A DNA stretch of 64,000 nucleotides from Mumia flava (GCF_002797495.1 NZ_PGEZ01000002.1:496001-560000); one strand, 5' to 3'. Counted from the stretch's first letter, positions 43,446 through 53,030 are shown. The notes: generated from the sequence alone by a model not told the origin. Program-made: numbers and translations.

Positions 43446-43948
43446 CCCGGCGCGGCCCGTTCGCGGCCGCCGCCCGTCTGCTCGCCGGGGGTGGCCGTGG
43501 GGTGCACGTCGGCCTCGTGCTCGGCGGCAGCGGCCTCGCCCTGGCCGGGTGCGCCAGCACGGTGCCCGTGGACGAGACGTCACCGCACGGCGACGCGGTC
43601 GCGATCTGCGAGGCGGTGCTCGACGACGCGCCCGCAACGGTGGCCGGCGAGGAGCAGGTCCGCGTCGCCCCTCCCGACGCCGGCCGCGCCTGGGGCAGCC
43701 CGGCCATCGTGATGCGGTGCGGCGTCGACCGACCCGACGATCTCGAGGCGACCTCGCGCTGCGACGTCGTCGAGGACATCGGCTGGTTCAGCCAGGAGTC
43801 GACCGAGCGCTACGTGTTCACCACGATCGGACGGACCGCGTACGTCGAGGTCAGCGTGCCGAAGCGCTACGAACCCGCCTCCGACGCCCTGGCCGACCTG
43901 GCGGACGTGATCAGCGCGCACGACCCGGTGGTGCGCGCATGCCAGTGA
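43442..43948 (+). CDS. DUF3515 lipoprotein
   Basis: 168 aa. Signal peptide with lipobox LALAGC; mature part has four Cys (AICEAVL, VMRCGVD, SRCDVVED, VRACQ) and WGSPAIVMRCG typical of DUF3515. Actinobacterial family of unknown function, commonly between thiL and ddl (Rv2980 in M. tuberculosis). Translationally coupled to the RAM-domain gene. Confidence 0.9.
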   Translation: MTRRGPFAAAARLLAGGGRGVHVGLVLGGSGLALAGCASTVPVDETSPHGDAVAICEAVLDDAPATVAGEEQVRVAPPDAGRAWGSPAIVMRCGVDRPDDLEATSRCDVVEDIGWFSQESTERYVFTTIGRTAYVEVSVPKRYEPASDALADLADVISAHDPVVRACQ

Positions 43949-44006
43949 CGGGGGCACCCGCTCGGTCCCGCGCGTCGTTGCGCGGGTCGGCGACGTGGCC
44001 GGGACC

Positions 44007-45164
44007 TCAGCGCATCCCGGCAGGTCGGGCCAGGGCCTGCTCGAGCAGCGCCGCCACCAGCGTCGGGTAGTCGACACCGCTCGCTCCCCAGATCGCGGGA
44101 TACATCGAGAACGGCGTGAAGCCCGGCATGGTGTTCACCTCGTTGAGGTAGAACCGGCCCTCGACGAGGAAGAAGTCGACCCGCGCCAGGCCCTCGCAGC
44201 CGAGCGCACGGAACGCGCGCAGCGCCATCCGACGCACCTGCTCCCTCTGCTCGTCGTCGAGCGCTGCCGGGATGAGGTTCGCGGACGTGCCGTCGACGTA
44301 CTTCGCGTCGAAGTCGTAGAACGCGTGCCCGGCGCCGTGGTCGACCGCGATCTCGCCGACCGCTCCGGCGCGGAGCGTGCCGTCGACCTGCTGGAGCACG
44401 CCGCACTCGATCTCGCGTGCCTCGACCGCCGACTCGACGACGACCTTCGGGTCGAACTCCTGGGCGGTGGCGATCGCCTCGGACAGCCCGTCGTCGCTCG
44501 GCACCAACGTGCCGCCGAAGCTCGACCCGGCGCGCGACGGCTTGACGAAGACCGGGTAGTGCAACGAGGCAACCGTCTCCCGGACGGCTGCCGGGTCGTC
44601 CTTCCACTGCTCGGCCGTCACCACGGCGTACGGCAGCTGGGGCAGACCCGCCGCCGCGAACGCGACCTTCGCCACCGCCTTGTCCATCGCGAGCGCGCTG
44701 CCGAGCACCCCCGACCCGACGTAGCGCAGCCCGGCCATCTCGAACAGCCCCTGGATCGTGCCGTCCTCGCCCCACGGGCCGTGCAGCAGGGGAAGGGCGA
44801 CGTCCAGCCGGGCGTACGGCCGCCAGGCGCCGTCGTCGTCGAGGCGCAGCAGCGTCGTCCCCGCGAGCGCGACCTGCGGACCGGACGGCCGGACGGTCGG
44901 GAGCGCACCCGGCTCGGCCGCACCGACACCGTCCGGCTGGAGCACCCAGGTCCCGTCGCGGGTGATCCCGACCGGGACCACCTCGTAGCGCGCCGGATCC
45001 AGGGCAGCCATCACCTCGCGGGCCGTCATGCAGGACACCTCGTGCTCGCTCGAGCGCCCGCCGAAGACGAGGAGCACGCGGCGACGCGAGCCGTCCGGGG
45101 AGTCGGAGCCGACTGGAGCGGAGCTGCCTGACGCCGGAAGGGACGAGGCCTGCGGATCTGTCAT
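44007..45164 (-). CDS. ddl: D-alanine--D-alanine ligase
   Basis: 385 aa ATP-grasp ligase. VFGGRSSEHEVSCMTA and LLHGPWGEDGTIQG are the N-terminal signatures; VKPSRAGSSFG, ARVDFF and LNEVNTMPGFTPFSMYP are the ATP-grasp and C-terminal ones. Makes D-Ala-D-Ala for peptidoglycan. Start at ATG 45164, 7 nt after TAGGGT (45172-45177). The ~25 N-terminal residues before the fold are Ser/Pro rich. Divergent from the trans-sulfuration gene. Confidence 0.96.
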   Translation of the reverse strand: MTDPQASSLPASGSSAPVGSDSPDGSRRRVLLVFGGRSSEHEVSCMTAREVMAALDPARYEVVPVGITRDGTWVLQPDGVGAAEPGALPTVRPSGPQVALAGTTLLRLDDDGAWRPYARLDVALPLLHGPWGEDGTIQGLFEMAGLRYVGSGVLGSALAMDKAVAKVAFAAAGLPQLPYAVVTAEQWKDDPAAVRETVASLHYPVFVKPSRAGSSFGGTLVPSDDGLSEAIATAQEFDPKVVVESAVEAREIECGVLQQVDGTLRAGAVGEIAVDHGAGHAFYDFDAKYVDGTSANLIPAALDDEQREQVRRMALRAFRALGCEGLARVDFFLVEGRFYLNEVNTMPGFTPFSMYPAIWGASGVDYPTLVAALLEQALARPAGMR

Positions 45165-45171
45165 CGGGCCG

Positions 45172-45194
45172 ACCCTATCGCGGGTGGGGACAAT
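45172..45194. promoter_or_regulatory. Face-to-face divergent -10 elements of ddl and the trans-sulfuration gene
   Basis: TAGGGT on the minus strand (45172-45177) and GACAAT on the plus strand (45189-45194) sit in the 37-bp gap between the ddl ATG (45164) and the ATG at 45202, each 7 nt from its start codon. The two promoters must overlap. Confidence 0.5.
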
Positions 45195-45201
45195 GGTCGG
45201 C

Positions 45202-46314
45202 ATGCCGCACCCCGAACCCCGTCACCACGCCGCGACCACCACCGTCGCCGCCGGTCGCCCCACCTCCGTGCCCGACGCGCCCATGAACACCCCGCTGGTA
45301 CCGGCGAGCACGTTCGTCGCCGGCGGAGAGCGCGAGTACGGCCGCTACGGCAACCCGACCTGGGCAGCGTTCGAGGAGGTCGTCGGCGAGCTCGAGGGCG
45401 GGAGCGCCGTGATGTTCTCCTCCGGCATCGCCGCCGTCGCTGCCGCCCTGGGGACGATCGCGCCCGGGGGCCGCGTCGTCGTCGCCCACCAGTCCTACGC
45501 CGGGACGCACGCGCTGCTCGACGACCTCGCCGCGCACGGCGCCCTCGGCGTGACGCGGATCGACGTCACCGAGGCGGACGCCTTCACCCGTGCGCTCGAC
45601 GACGAGGGCGACGGAACGGGCGGGGCGACGACCGGCGAGCCGGGCGCCGTCTGCCTGTGGCTCGAGTCGCCGGCCAACCCGACGATGGAGGTGGTCGACA
45701 TCCAGACGATCACACGCGCCGCCCATGCCGCCGGGGCCCGCGTCGTCGTCGACAACACGTTCGCAACCCCGCTGCGGCAACGGCCCCTGGACCTCGGCGC
45801 CGACCTCGTCGTGCACTCCGCGACCAAGCTGCTCGCCGGCCACAGCGACGCTCTGGCCGGGGTCGCCGTCGCCCGTGACGAGCAGCTCCACCAGCGGGTC
45901 CTCTCCCATCGCAGCACCCATGGCGCCGTCCCGGGCATCCTCGAGGCCTACCTGGCGACCCGCGGCCTACGGACCCTCGCCGTGCGGCTCGACCGAGCCG
46001 AGTCGAACGCCCGGATGCTGGCCGAGCGCCTGTCGATGCATCCCGCCGTCGACCGCGTCCGCTACCCGGGGTTCGGGACGCTGTGCTCGTTCGAGCCGTC
46101 CGGCGGTGCCGACGCCGCCCACCGGGTCGTCATGGCGAGCGCGCTCGTCCGGGTCTCGACCAGCCTGGGCGGCGTCGAGTCGTCCTGGGAGCGGCGCCGT
46201 CGCTGGCCGGCCGAACCCGCCACCGTCCCCGAGGGCCTCATCCGCCTCTCGGTCGGGATCGAGCACGTCGACGACCTGTGGTCGGACATCGAGCGAGCGC
46301 TCGGCGCCGCGTGA
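45202..46314 (+). CDS. Trans-sulfuration PLP enzyme (cystathionine gamma-synthase-like)
   Basis: 370 aa Cys/Met-metabolism PLP-dependent protein. Schiff-base lysine in [15 protein letters not shown]; phosphate and substrate motifs in [20 protein letters not shown] and [11 protein letters not shown]. Members make cystathionine from O-acetyl/succinyl-homoserine or cleave cystathionine or methionine; the exact reaction is not resolvable here. ATG 45202 is taken because of the -10 at 45189; an in-frame ATG at 45193 lies within that hexamer. Its protein is a little shorter than MetB (~385). Confidence 0.88.
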   Translation: MPHPEPRHHAATTTVAAGRPTSVPDAPMNTPLVPASTFVAGGEREYGRYGNPTWAAFEEVVGELEGGSAVMFSSGIAAVAAALGTIAPGGRVVVAHQSYAGTHALLDDLAAHGALGVTRIDVTEADAFTRALDDEGDGTGGATTGEPGAVCLWLESPANPTMEVVDIQTITRAAHAAGARVVVDNTFATPLRQRPLDLGADLVVHSATKLLAGHSDALAGVAVARDEQLHQRVLSHRSTHGAVPGILEAYLATRGLRTLAVRLDRAESNARMLAERLSMHPAVDRVRYPGFGTLCSFEPSGGADAAHRVVMASALVRVSTSLGGVESSWERRRRWPAEPATVPEGLIRLSVGIEHVDDLWSDIERALGAA

Positions 46315-46339
46315 GCCGCCCCGTACCTCCGGACCGTGG

Positions 46340-47341
46340 TCAGTGGATCTCGGGCTTCGGAGCACGAGCGACGAGCGAGGCGACCATCTCCTTCGGGGAC
46401 GACTCCCCACGGATCAGCGCAGCGACGTGCTCGACGATCGGCATGTCCACGCCGTGCGCGTGGGCGAGCTCCGAGATCGAGTCGCTCGACTTCACGCCCT
46501 CGGCGACCTGCCGGGTGGAGGCGACGATCTCGTCCACCGTCATCCCTCGGCCGAGCTTCTCACCGAAGGTCCGGTTGCGTGACAGCGGCGAGCTGCAGGT
46601 CGCGACCAGGTCGCCCATCCCCGCCAGGCCGGCGAGCGTCATCGGATCGGCACCCATCGCCATCCCCAGCCTCGCCGTCTCCGCGAGACCCCGAGTGATC
46701 ACCGACGCCTTCGCGTTGTCCCCGTAGCCGAGGCCGTCGGCGACACCCACGGCGAGCGCGATCACGTTCTTCGTCGTGCCGCCGAGCTCGCAGCCGACCA
46801 CGTCGGTGTTCGTGTAGGGCCGGAACATCGGCGTGTGGCACCAGCGCTGGAGGTCCTGCGCGACGTGCTCGTCGGCGCAGGCGACCACCGAGGCAGCCGG
46901 CTCCCGCAGCGCGATCTCGCGCGCGAGGTTCGGTCCGGTGACGACCGCGATGCGCTCGGGCCCGGCTCCGGCCAGCTCGGCGATCACCTCCGACATCCGC
47001 AGGTGCGTCCCGAGCTCCACCCCCTTCATCAGGCTGACCAGCACGGCGTCGTCGCGCAGGTGGTGCGCCCAGGCCTCGAGGTTCGGGCGCAGCTGCTGGG
47101 ACGGGACGGCCAGGACGACCCGCTCCGCGTCGGCCAGGACCAGCGCGGGGTCGTCGCTCGCCTTGACCGCCGCAGGAAGCTCGATCCCCGGCAGGTACTC
47201 CGGGTTCTCCTGCGTCTCGTTGATCGCCTCGCACACCTCGGCCCGGCGGCCCCACAGGTGTACGTCGTTCCCGGCGTCGGCGAGCACGAGCGAGAACGCG
47301 GTCCCCCACGATCCGGCTCCGAGCACGGCGGTCTTGGCCAT
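46340..47341 (-). CDS. gpsA: Glycerol-3-phosphate dehydrogenase [NAD(P)+]
   Basis: 333 aa. VLGAGSWGTAFSLVLADAG Rossmann loop, MKGVELGT with the catalytic Lys region, and CELGGTTKNVIALAVGVADGLGYG signature. Produces sn-glycerol-3-phosphate for phospholipids. It follows plsC by 4 bp, so the pair forms a phospholipid-precursor operon (plsC-gpsA), with ddl downstream on the same strand beyond the trans-sulfuration gene. Confidence 0.96.
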   Translation of the reverse strand: MAKTAVLGAGSWGTAFSLVLADAGNDVHLWGRRAEVCEAINETQENPEYLPGIELPAAVKASDDPALVLADAERVVLAVPSQQLRPNLEAWAHHLRDDAVLVSLMKGVELGTHLRMSEVIAELAGAGPERIAVVTGPNLAREIALREPAASVVACADEHVAQDLQRWCHTPMFRPYTNTDVVGCELGGTTKNVIALAVGVADGLGYGDNAKASVITRGLAETARLGMAMGADPMTLAGLAGMGDLVATCSSPLSRNRTFGEKLGRGMTVDEIVASTRQVAEGVKSSDSISELAHAHGVDMPIVEHVAALIRGESSPKEMVASLVARAPKPEIH

Positions 47342-47345
47342 GGAG

Positions 47346-48113
47346 TCAGCCTTCCTTCGTCAGTCGTGCCGGTCGGGGGCGCTGCTTGACCCGCGGGTCG
47401 TGCAGGGACAGCCGCTCGGCGGGTGGGACCTCGCCGCGGATCCCCGCCAGCAGCTCGGTGATCGCGGCCATGATGCGGTCCATGGCCTCCGCCAGGACCT
47501 CGTGGGTGATCTCGCGGCCACGCAGGTCGTCGAGGTCGACCGGCGGCCCGGCCGTGACCTCCATCGTCTTGCGCGGAAGGAACCTCGGGCGCGCCGTGTA
47601 CGGGGCGAGGAAGAGGTTCGGTCCCCACTGCGCGATCGGGATGACCGGGCACCCGGTGGTCAGGGCGACCCGAGCGGCTCCGCTCTTGCCACCCATCGGC
47701 CACTCTCCGGGGTCCCGGGTGATCGTGCCCTCCGGGTAGAAGATCACGCCCTCCCCCGACTCCACCGCGGCGCAGGCCGCGGAGTACGCGTCGGCGGCGT
47801 TGCTGGTCCCTCGGTAGACCGGGATCTGCCCGGTCGACCGCAGGATGCGACCGAGCACCGGTACATCGAGGATCGCGGCCTTCGCGAGGTACCGCGGCGG
47901 CGCACCGTTGTCGTACAGGAAGTGCGCCAGCATGATCGGGTCGATGTGCGAGACGTGGTTCGCGGCGATCACGAACCCCTCGTGCGGCGGGATGTTCTCG
48001 CCGCCGTTCCACCGACGTCCGACCATCGCCGTCACGGGAGCCCGGAGCAGCGCCACGATCAGTCGCAGGATCCAGCCGGGATCGCGCCGCGAGGAGGGGG
48101 TCTGGGTGCTCAT
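47346..48113 (-). CDS. plsC: 1-acyl-sn-glycerol-3-phosphate acyltransferase
   Basis: 255 aa. HX4D catalytic motif in ANHVSHIDPIM, EGTITRDP (block III) and VIPIAQWGPN (block IV). Acylates lysophosphatidic acid to phosphatidic acid at the membrane. ATG 48113; transcribed with gpsA and divergent from cofC. Confidence 0.93.
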   Translation of the reverse strand: MSTQTPSSRRDPGWILRLIVALLRAPVTAMVGRRWNGGENIPPHEGFVIAANHVSHIDPIMLAHFLYDNGAPPRYLAKAAILDVPVLGRILRSTGQIPVYRGTSNAADAYSAACAAVESGEGVIFYPEGTITRDPGEWPMGGKSGAARVALTTGCPVIPIAQWGPNLFLAPYTARPRFLPRKTMEVTAGPPVDLDDLRGREITHEVLAEAMDRIMAAITELLAGIRGEVPPAERLSLHDPRVKQRPRPARLTKEG

Positions 48114-48185
48114 CGGGACGAGCGTAGTTCATCCGGGAGGTGGGCCCGCCGTGGTTCCGCCCGTCCGGGGCGGGATGATCGACGG

Positions 48186-48794
48186 GTGGAGGGATGGGTC
48201 GTCGTCGTGCCGGTCAAGGACCCCAGGCGCGGCAAGTCACGGATGACTGCGGGCTTCGGGGTGCACCGCGCGACGCTGGCGCGCGCGATGGCGCTGGACA
48301 CCGTCGCGGCCATCCGTGCCGCGAGCCTCGTCGGCGACGTCGTCCTGGTGACCGACGAGCCGGACCTCGCCGACGAGGCGGGCGTCGCCTGGCACGCTGA
48401 CCCCGGTGCCGGGCTCAACGCCGCCGTGCGAGCGGGGCTGCGCTCCGTCGACGTCGACCGACCGCGCGCCGTCGTGACCGCCGACCTCCCGGCAGCCACG
48501 CCGGCCGAGCTCGACGCCACCCTGGAGCTGGCGCAGTCGGTCGAGCTGGGGGTGGTGCCCGACGCCGACGACGTCGGCACGACCATGCTCACCATGCGCG
48601 CCGGCCGGACGATCGACCCGGCCTTCGGTGGGCGCTCGCTCGCGGCTCACGTCGCCGCGGGCGCGCAGCGCCTGGACGTCCCTTCGGCGTGGGGTCTGCG
48701 TCGCGACGCCGACCGGCCGGAGCACCTGGAGCTCCTCGCGTCCGCGTGCGGGCCACGGACGGCCGCCCTGCTCGCGTCGATCACGGTACGGTGA
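48186..48794 (+). CDS. cofC: 2-phospho-L-lactate guanylyltransferase
   Basis: 202 aa. VVVVPVKDPRRGKSRM is the nucleotide-binding start and VTADLPAATPAELDATL the metal-binding LPL-like segment of CofC/FbiD. Activates 2-phospholactate or phosphoenolpyruvate with GTP in coenzyme F420 synthesis. GTG start; GATGAT ending 6 nt upstream may be its -10. Other F420 genes (fbiA, fbiB, fbiC) are not in the window. Position next to plsC-gpsA matches Rv2983 in M. tuberculosis. Confidence 0.9.
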   Translation: MEGWVVVVPVKDPRRGKSRMTAGFGVHRATLARAMALDTVAAIRAASLVGDVVLVTDEPDLADEAGVAWHADPGAGLNAAVRAGLRSVDVDRPRAVVTADLPAATPAELDATLELAQSVELGVVPDADDVGTTMLTMRAGRTIDPAFGGRSLAAHVAAGAQRLDVPSAWGLRRDADRPEHLELLASACGPRTAALLASITVR

Positions 48795-48798
48795 GCGC

Positions 48799-48990
48799 AT
48801 GCAGGCGACCGTCGCGAGCTTCGACCCCACGACCGGCGGCACGCTGGTGCTCGACGACGGGGTGACCGTCGACTACGACGCGGACGCGCTCGACGCCTCG
48901 CCCGTCCGTCACCTGCGGCCCGGGCAGCGCGTGATCGTCACCACGACCGATGACGAGCCGCCACGGGTGCAGGCCCTGCGGATCACCTAG
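48799..48990 (+). CDS. Small OB/cold-shock-like protein
   Basis: 63 aa. [20 protein letters not shown] and [17 protein letters not shown] recall the strand pattern of a cold-shock/OB fold (five short strands with a GQRV turn), but the RNA-binding motifs RNP1 (KGFGFI) and RNP2 (VFVHF) are absent. Spacing of 4 bp after cofC suggests one transcript. Function unknown. Confidence 0.7.
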   Translation: MQATVASFDPTTGGTLVLDDGVTVDYDADALDASPVRHLRPGQRVIVTTTDDEPPRVQALRIT

Positions 48991-48994
48991 CTCG

Positions 48995-49840
48995 CTAGCG
49001 AGCCGCAGACGTCTTCTTTGCCGGCGTGCGCTTCGCGGTGCTCCGCTTGGCCGTGCTCCGCTTCGCTGTGCTCCGCTTGGCCGGCGCCTTCTTCGCGGTG
49101 CTCTTCTTGGCGGCCGTCTTCTTCGCGGTGCTCTTCTTCGCCGGCGCCTTCTTGGCGGCCGTCTTCTTCGCGGTGCTCTTCTTCGCCGCGGTCTTCTTCG
49201 CCGGTGCCTTCTTGGCGGCCGTCTTCTTGGCGGCGGTCTTCTTGGCTGGGCTCTTCTTCGCCGCGGTCTTCTTCGCGGTGCTCTTCTTGGCGGTGCTCTT
49301 CTTGGCTGTCGCCTTCTTGGCCGCGGTCGCCTTCTTGGCGGCCGACTTCTTGGCGGTGGTCGCCTTCTTGGCTGCCGTCTTCTTCGCGGCGGTCGCCTTC
49401 TTGGCCGTGCTCTTCTTGGCTGCCGACGCCTTCTTCGCGGTCGTCTTCTTCGCCGTGGTCTTCTTCGCCGGCGACTTCTTGGCAGCGGCCTTCTTGGCCG
49501 TGCTCTTCTTCGCCGCAGACTTCTTCGCGGTCGCCTTCTTCGCCGCAGGCTTCTCGGCCTGCTTCACACCTGCCACCACGTTCCTCAGCTCCCCTCCGGG
49601 TTTGAACTTCGGGACTACTCGGGTACGGGTCCGGTGCACCGCACCGGTCCTCGGGTTGGTGATCAGTCGGCCGGAGCGGATCGCGTGCTGGAACGCACCG
49701 AACCCCGAGATCATGACCCGCTCCCCCTTGGACAGCTCCAGGGTGAGTGTCGAGATCACGGCGTCGAGTGCGTGACGGGCCTCCGTGCGGTTCCCTCCGA
49801 ACGAGGCCGCCAGCACATCGACGAACTGGCTCTTGTTCAC
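48995..49840 (-). CDS. hup: HU-family nucleoid protein with long Lys/Ala C-terminal tail
   Basis: 281 aa. Residues 1-~92 are a standard HU domain ([45 protein letters not shown]). Residues ~95-281 are histone H1-like AAKKxxAKK/PAKK repeats. Related to mycobacterial HupB but with a tail about twice as long. Binds and compacts DNA; the tail probably modulates DNA bridging and can be acetylated in relatives. GTG start with GAGGAG upstream. Lies beside leuD as in M. tuberculosis (Rv2986c-Rv2987c). Confidence 0.93.
   Translation of the reverse strand: MNKSQFVDVLAASFGGNRTEARHALDAVISTLTLELSKGERVMISGFGAFQHAIRSGRLITNPRTGAVHRTRTRVVPKFKPGGELRNVVAGVKQAEKPAAKKATAKKSAAKKSTAKKAAAKKSPAKKTTAKKTTAKKASAAKKSTAKKATAAKKTAAKKATTAKKSAAKKATAAKKATAKKSTAKKSTAKKTAAKKSPAKKTAAKKTAAKKAPAKKTAAKKSTAKKTAAKKAPAKKSTAKKTAAKKSTAKKAPAKRSTAKRSTAKRSTAKRTPAKKTSAAR
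49015..49560. repeat. Lys/Ala codon repeats in the hup tail
   Basis: Interspersed 12-15 bp direct repeats (minus strand GCC-AAG-AAG-based units) encode the AKK tail. Highly recombinogenic in appearance; in-frame length change between strains is likely. Confidence 0.7.
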
Positions 49841-50012
49841 CGGTCTCCTCCGTGAACGGGCCGCTGGTCCCGCTCGCCGATCGGGTGATCGGCTTTGTCC
49901 GACTTCCAACACCGTAGAGCCATTTGTGCACTTGTGTGCGGTTGTCCTTCGCGGGCGCGTCGGCGCGTCGTACGGCCGGCGTCGCTCGCGCACGGCACCA
50001 CCGGGAACGACA

Positions 50013-50053
50013 CGAGCCCGAGAACCACGGTGGCTACGTGGTTCTCGGGCTCG
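50013..50053 (-). terminator. 17-bp perfect hairpin terminating leuCD
   Basis: 50013-50029 pairs perfectly with 50037-50053 (7-nt loop). It lies 54 nt beyond the leuD stop and before hup. No U-tract on either strand. The rest of the 266-bp gap (49841-50106) shows no gene. Confidence 0.65.
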
Positions 50054-50106
50054 GCGCGATCGCGTCGACGGCAGCGTCGCGCGACCTGCTCGATGTCAGC
50101 GAGGTG

Positions 50107-50706
50107 CTACATCGTGGCGGGCTTGTGCGCGGGTCGCGTGCCTTCGTGCGCGCTGATGAGCTCGTCGTGACGCATCGTGAGGCTGATGTCGTCGAGTCCT
50201 TCGAGCAGCCGCCAGCGCGTGTAGTCGTCGATGTCGAACGAGTCCTCGACACGGTCCGGGCCGTCGCCCGCGCGCACGGTCCGCTCGACGAGGTCGACGC
50301 TGATCTCACCCCCGGGGTTGTCCTCGAGGTACGACCACAACGCCTGCACGGTCTTCTCGTCGACCTGCGCCGCGAGCAGTCCGGCCTTGCCGGCGTTGCC
50401 GCGGAAGATGTCACCGAAGCGCGGCGAGAGCACGACACGGAAGCCGTAGTTCTGCAGGGCCCACACCGCGTGCTCGCGCGACGAGCCGGTCCCGAAGTCC
50501 GGGCCGGCGACGAGCACGGTCGCCGACGCGTACGCGGGCTGGTTGAGGACGAACGCCTCGTCGCCGCGCCAGGCGGCGAACAGCCCGTCCTCGAACCCGG
50601 TCCGGGTCACCCGCTTGAGGTAGACGGCCGGGATGATCTGGTCGGTGTCGACGTTGCTGCGGCGCAGCGGCGCCCCGACTCCGGTGTGCGTGCTGAACTT
50701 GTCCAT
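50107..50706 (-). CDS. leuD: 3-isopropylmalate dehydratase small subunit
   Basis: 199 aa. [16 protein letters not shown] and [17 protein letters not shown] are LeuD signatures. Forms the heterodimeric [4Fe-4S] isopropylmalate isomerase with LeuC in leucine synthesis. It follows leuC by 26 bp in an operon. Confidence 0.97.
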   Translation of the reverse strand: MDKFSTHTGVGAPLRRSNVDTDQIIPAVYLKRVTRTGFEDGLFAAWRGDEAFVLNQPAYASATVLVAGPDFGTGSSREHAVWALQNYGFRVVLSPRFGDIFRGNAGKAGLLAAQVDEKTVQALWSYLEDNPGGEISVDLVERTVRAGDGPDRVEDSFDIDDYTRWRLLEGLDDISLTMRHDELISAHEGTRPAHKPATM

Positions 50707-50732
50707 CTCGATCCTTCGTCGTGAGCGGCTCG

Positions 50733-52139
50733 TCAGACCGACGCCAGGTCGGCCGGGGAGGCGAGGTGTCCGAGGACGGCCGTGGCAGCGGCCACCTCGG
50801 GCGAGACCAGGTGGGTCCGCCCGCCCTTGCCCTGACGACCCTCGAAGTTGCGGTTCGACGTCGACGCGCTGCGCTCGCCCGGCGTGAGCTGGTCCGGGTT
50901 CATCCCCAGGCACATCGAGCAGCCGGCGCCGCGCCACTCCGCCCCGGCCTCCTTGAAGAGCACGTCCAGGCCCTCGTCCTCGGCCTGGAGCCGCACCCGG
51001 ACCGAGCCGGGCACGACGAGCAGGCGGGTCGAGTCGGCGACCCGGCGGCCCGAGATCACCTCCGCGGCCGCGCGCAGGTCCTCGATCCGGCCGTTCGTGC
51101 ACGACCCGACGAACACGGTGTCGACGGCGACGTCGCGCATCGGCGTACCGGCGACGAGCCCCATGTACTCCAGCGCGCGCTCGGCGGCGACCTGGTCGCT
51201 CGGGTTGTCGAAGTCGTCGGGCGACGGGACGTTCGCCGACAGGGGCACGCCCTGGCCGGGGTTGGTGCCCCACGTGACGAACGGGGTGACCTTCGACGCG
51301 TCCAGCGTCACGACCTTGTCGAACTCGGCGTCGTCGTCGGTGACGAGGCTCGACCAGTGCGCGACGGCGGCATCCCAGTCCGCGCCCTCCGGCGCGTGGG
51401 CCCGCCCCTTCACGTACGCGAAGGTGGTCTCGTCCGGCGCGATCATGCCGGCCTTCGCGCCCCACTCGATCGACATGTTGCAGACCGTCATCCGCGCCTC
51501 CATCGACAGCGCGCGGATCGCCTCGCCGCGGTACTCGACGATGTAGCCCTGTCCGCCACCGGTGGTCTCCTGCGCGATCAGCGCGAGGATCAGGTCCTTC
51601 GCACTCGAGCCCTCGGGCAGCTCGCCGACGACCTCCACGGCCATGGTCTTCGGCTTCGCCTGCGGCAGCGTCTGCGTCGCGAGCACGTGCTCGACCTCGC
51701 TGGTGCCGATGCCGAACGCGATCGAGCCGAACGCGCCGTGGGTCGCGGTGTGCGAGTCGCCGCACACGATCGTCATGCCGGGCTGCGTCAGGCCGAGCTG
51801 CGGACCGACGACGTGCACGATGCCCTGCTCGACGTCGCCCATCGGGTGGAGCCGGACGCCGAACTCCTCGCAGTTGCGCCGCAGCGTGTCGACCTGGGTC
51901 TTGGAGACGGGGTCGGCGATGGGCTTGTCGAGGTCGGTCGTCGGGATGTTGTGGTCCTCGGTCGCCAGGGTCAGGTCGACCCGGCGCACACCGCGGCCGG
52001 CGAGGCGCAGGCCGTCGAAGGCCTGCGGGCTGGTCACCTCGTGCAGGAGGTGGAGGTCGATGAAGAGCAGGTCCGGCTCTCCGTCAGCACTTCGGACGAC
52101 GTGCTCGTCCCACACCTTCTCCGCGAGGGTCCTGCCCAC
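50733..52139 (-). CDS. leuC: 3-isopropylmalate dehydratase large subunit
   Basis: 468 aa aconitase-family protein. Iron-sulfur ligands in VGSCTNGR and [12 protein letters not shown] (three Cys); [13 protein letters not shown] and [12 protein letters not shown] are conserved. GTG at 52139 has GGAG upstream with 7-nt spacing; a longer in-frame start at 52196 lacks conservation. First gene of leuCD, divergent from the IclR-type regulator. Confidence 0.97.
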   Translation of the reverse strand: MGRTLAEKVWDEHVVRSADGEPDLLFIDLHLLHEVTSPQAFDGLRLAGRGVRRVDLTLATEDHNIPTTDLDKPIADPVSKTQVDTLRRNCEEFGVRLHPMGDVEQGIVHVVGPQLGLTQPGMTIVCGDSHTATHGAFGSIAFGIGTSEVEHVLATQTLPQAKPKTMAVEVVGELPEGSSAKDLILALIAQETTGGGQGYIVEYRGEAIRALSMEARMTVCNMSIEWGAKAGMIAPDETTFAYVKGRAHAPEGADWDAAVAHWSSLVTDDDAEFDKVVTLDASKVTPFVTWGTNPGQGVPLSANVPSPDDFDNPSDQVAAERALEYMGLVAGTPMRDVAVDTVFVGSCTNGRIEDLRAAAEVISGRRVADSTRLLVVPGSVRVRLQAEDEGLDVLFKEAGAEWRGAGCSMCLGMNPDQLTPGERSASTSNRNFEGRQGKGGRTHLVSPEVAAATAVLGHLASPADLASV

Positions 52140-52234
52140 TGGTCTCTCCTTGTCCTCCGTGCCGCCACGGTGGATCCGTGACGGCGCCTGCGACACCGTG
52201 CCTCCGTCACCGGGGCGGGCGTGTCATCCCGAAT

Positions 52235-52254
52235 CTTGCATTTCACAATGCGAG
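52235..52254. promoter_or_regulatory. Candidate NdgR/LtbR operator in the leuC-ndgR gap
   Basis: CTTGCATTTCACAATGCGAG is an inverted repeat (CTTGCATT / AATGCGAG, one mismatch) in the divergent promoter region. Position and pairing with an IclR regulator suggest control of leuCD and autoregulation. Confidence 0.65.
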
Positions 52255-52270
52255 ACGTCAATATCAAGAC

Positions 52271-52990
52271 ATGGACAACTCTAGCGGAGTCGGCGTGCTC
52301 GACAAAGCAGCTCTCGTCTTGTCGGCGCTCGAGGCAGGCCCGGCGACGCTGGCCGGCCTGGTCGCGAGCACCGGGCTGGCCCGGCCGACCGCCCACAGGC
52401 TGGCTGTCGCCCTCGAGCACCACCGGCTGGTCGCACGCGACATGCAGGGCCGCTTCGTGCTCGGTCCGCGGCTCTCCGAGCTCGCCGCGGCGGCCGGCGA
52501 GGACCGGCTGCTCGCCGCGGCCGGCCCCGTGCTCGCGCGGTTGCGTGACATCACCGGCGAGTCCGCACAGCTGTTCCGTCGCCAGGGCGAGTACCGCGTC
52601 TGCGTCGCCGCCGCCGAGCGACCGACCGGGCTGCGCGACACCGTCCCCGTCGGCAGCCAGCTGACGATGAAGGCCGGGTCGGCGGCCCAGATCCTGCTCG
52701 CCTGGGAGGACCCGGAGCGGATGAACCGCGGCCTCCAGACGGCGTCCTTCTCCGCTGCCGCCCTCGCGCAGGTCCGGCGTCGCGGGTGGGCGCAGAGCGT
52801 CGGCGAGCGCGAGAGCGGCGTCGCGTCGGTCTCGGCCAGCGTCCGCTCCCCCTCCGGCAAGGTGATCGCCGCCGTGTCGGTCTCCGGTCCGGTCGAGCGG
52901 CTCACCCGCCAGCCGGGACGGATGCACGCCCCGGCCGTGGTCGCCGCCGCGGAACGACTGTCGCAGTCGCTGCGCCGCACGGGCGAGTAG
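52271..52990 (+). CDS. ndgR: IclR family transcriptional regulator (NdgR/LtbR-type)
   Basis: 239 aa. N-terminal winged helix (LAGLVASTGLARPTAHRLAVALEHHRLV) and C-terminal GAF-like IclR effector domain (MKAGSAAQILLAWEDPERM, GVASVSASVRSPSG). Divergent from leuC, the place of NdgR in Streptomyces and LtbR in Corynebacterium, which regulate leucine (and tryptophan/methionine-related) genes. CAATAT ending 9 nt or so before ATG may be part of its promoter. Symbol by synteny. Confidence 0.88.
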   Translation: MDNSSGVGVLDKAALVLSALEAGPATLAGLVASTGLARPTAHRLAVALEHHRLVARDMQGRFVLGPRLSELAAAAGEDRLLAAAGPVLARLRDITGESAQLFRRQGEYRVCVAAAERPTGLRDTVPVGSQLTMKAGSAAQILLAWEDPERMNRGLQTASFSAAALAQVRRRGWAQSVGERESGVASVSASVRSPSGKVIAAVSVSGPVERLTRQPGRMHAPAVVAAAERLSQSLRRTGE

Positions 52991-53030
52991 CGCCGCCCAC
53001 CGCCACCGGCTCACCCACGACAGGCCCGGA

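Noticed and set aside
49026-49775. Plus-strand frame looking like a hydrophobic multi-helix protein
   Set aside because: It is the complement of the hup Lys/Ala tail (AAG read backwards gives CTT, so Lys becomes Leu/Phe). The hup frame has a real HU domain and ribosome site.
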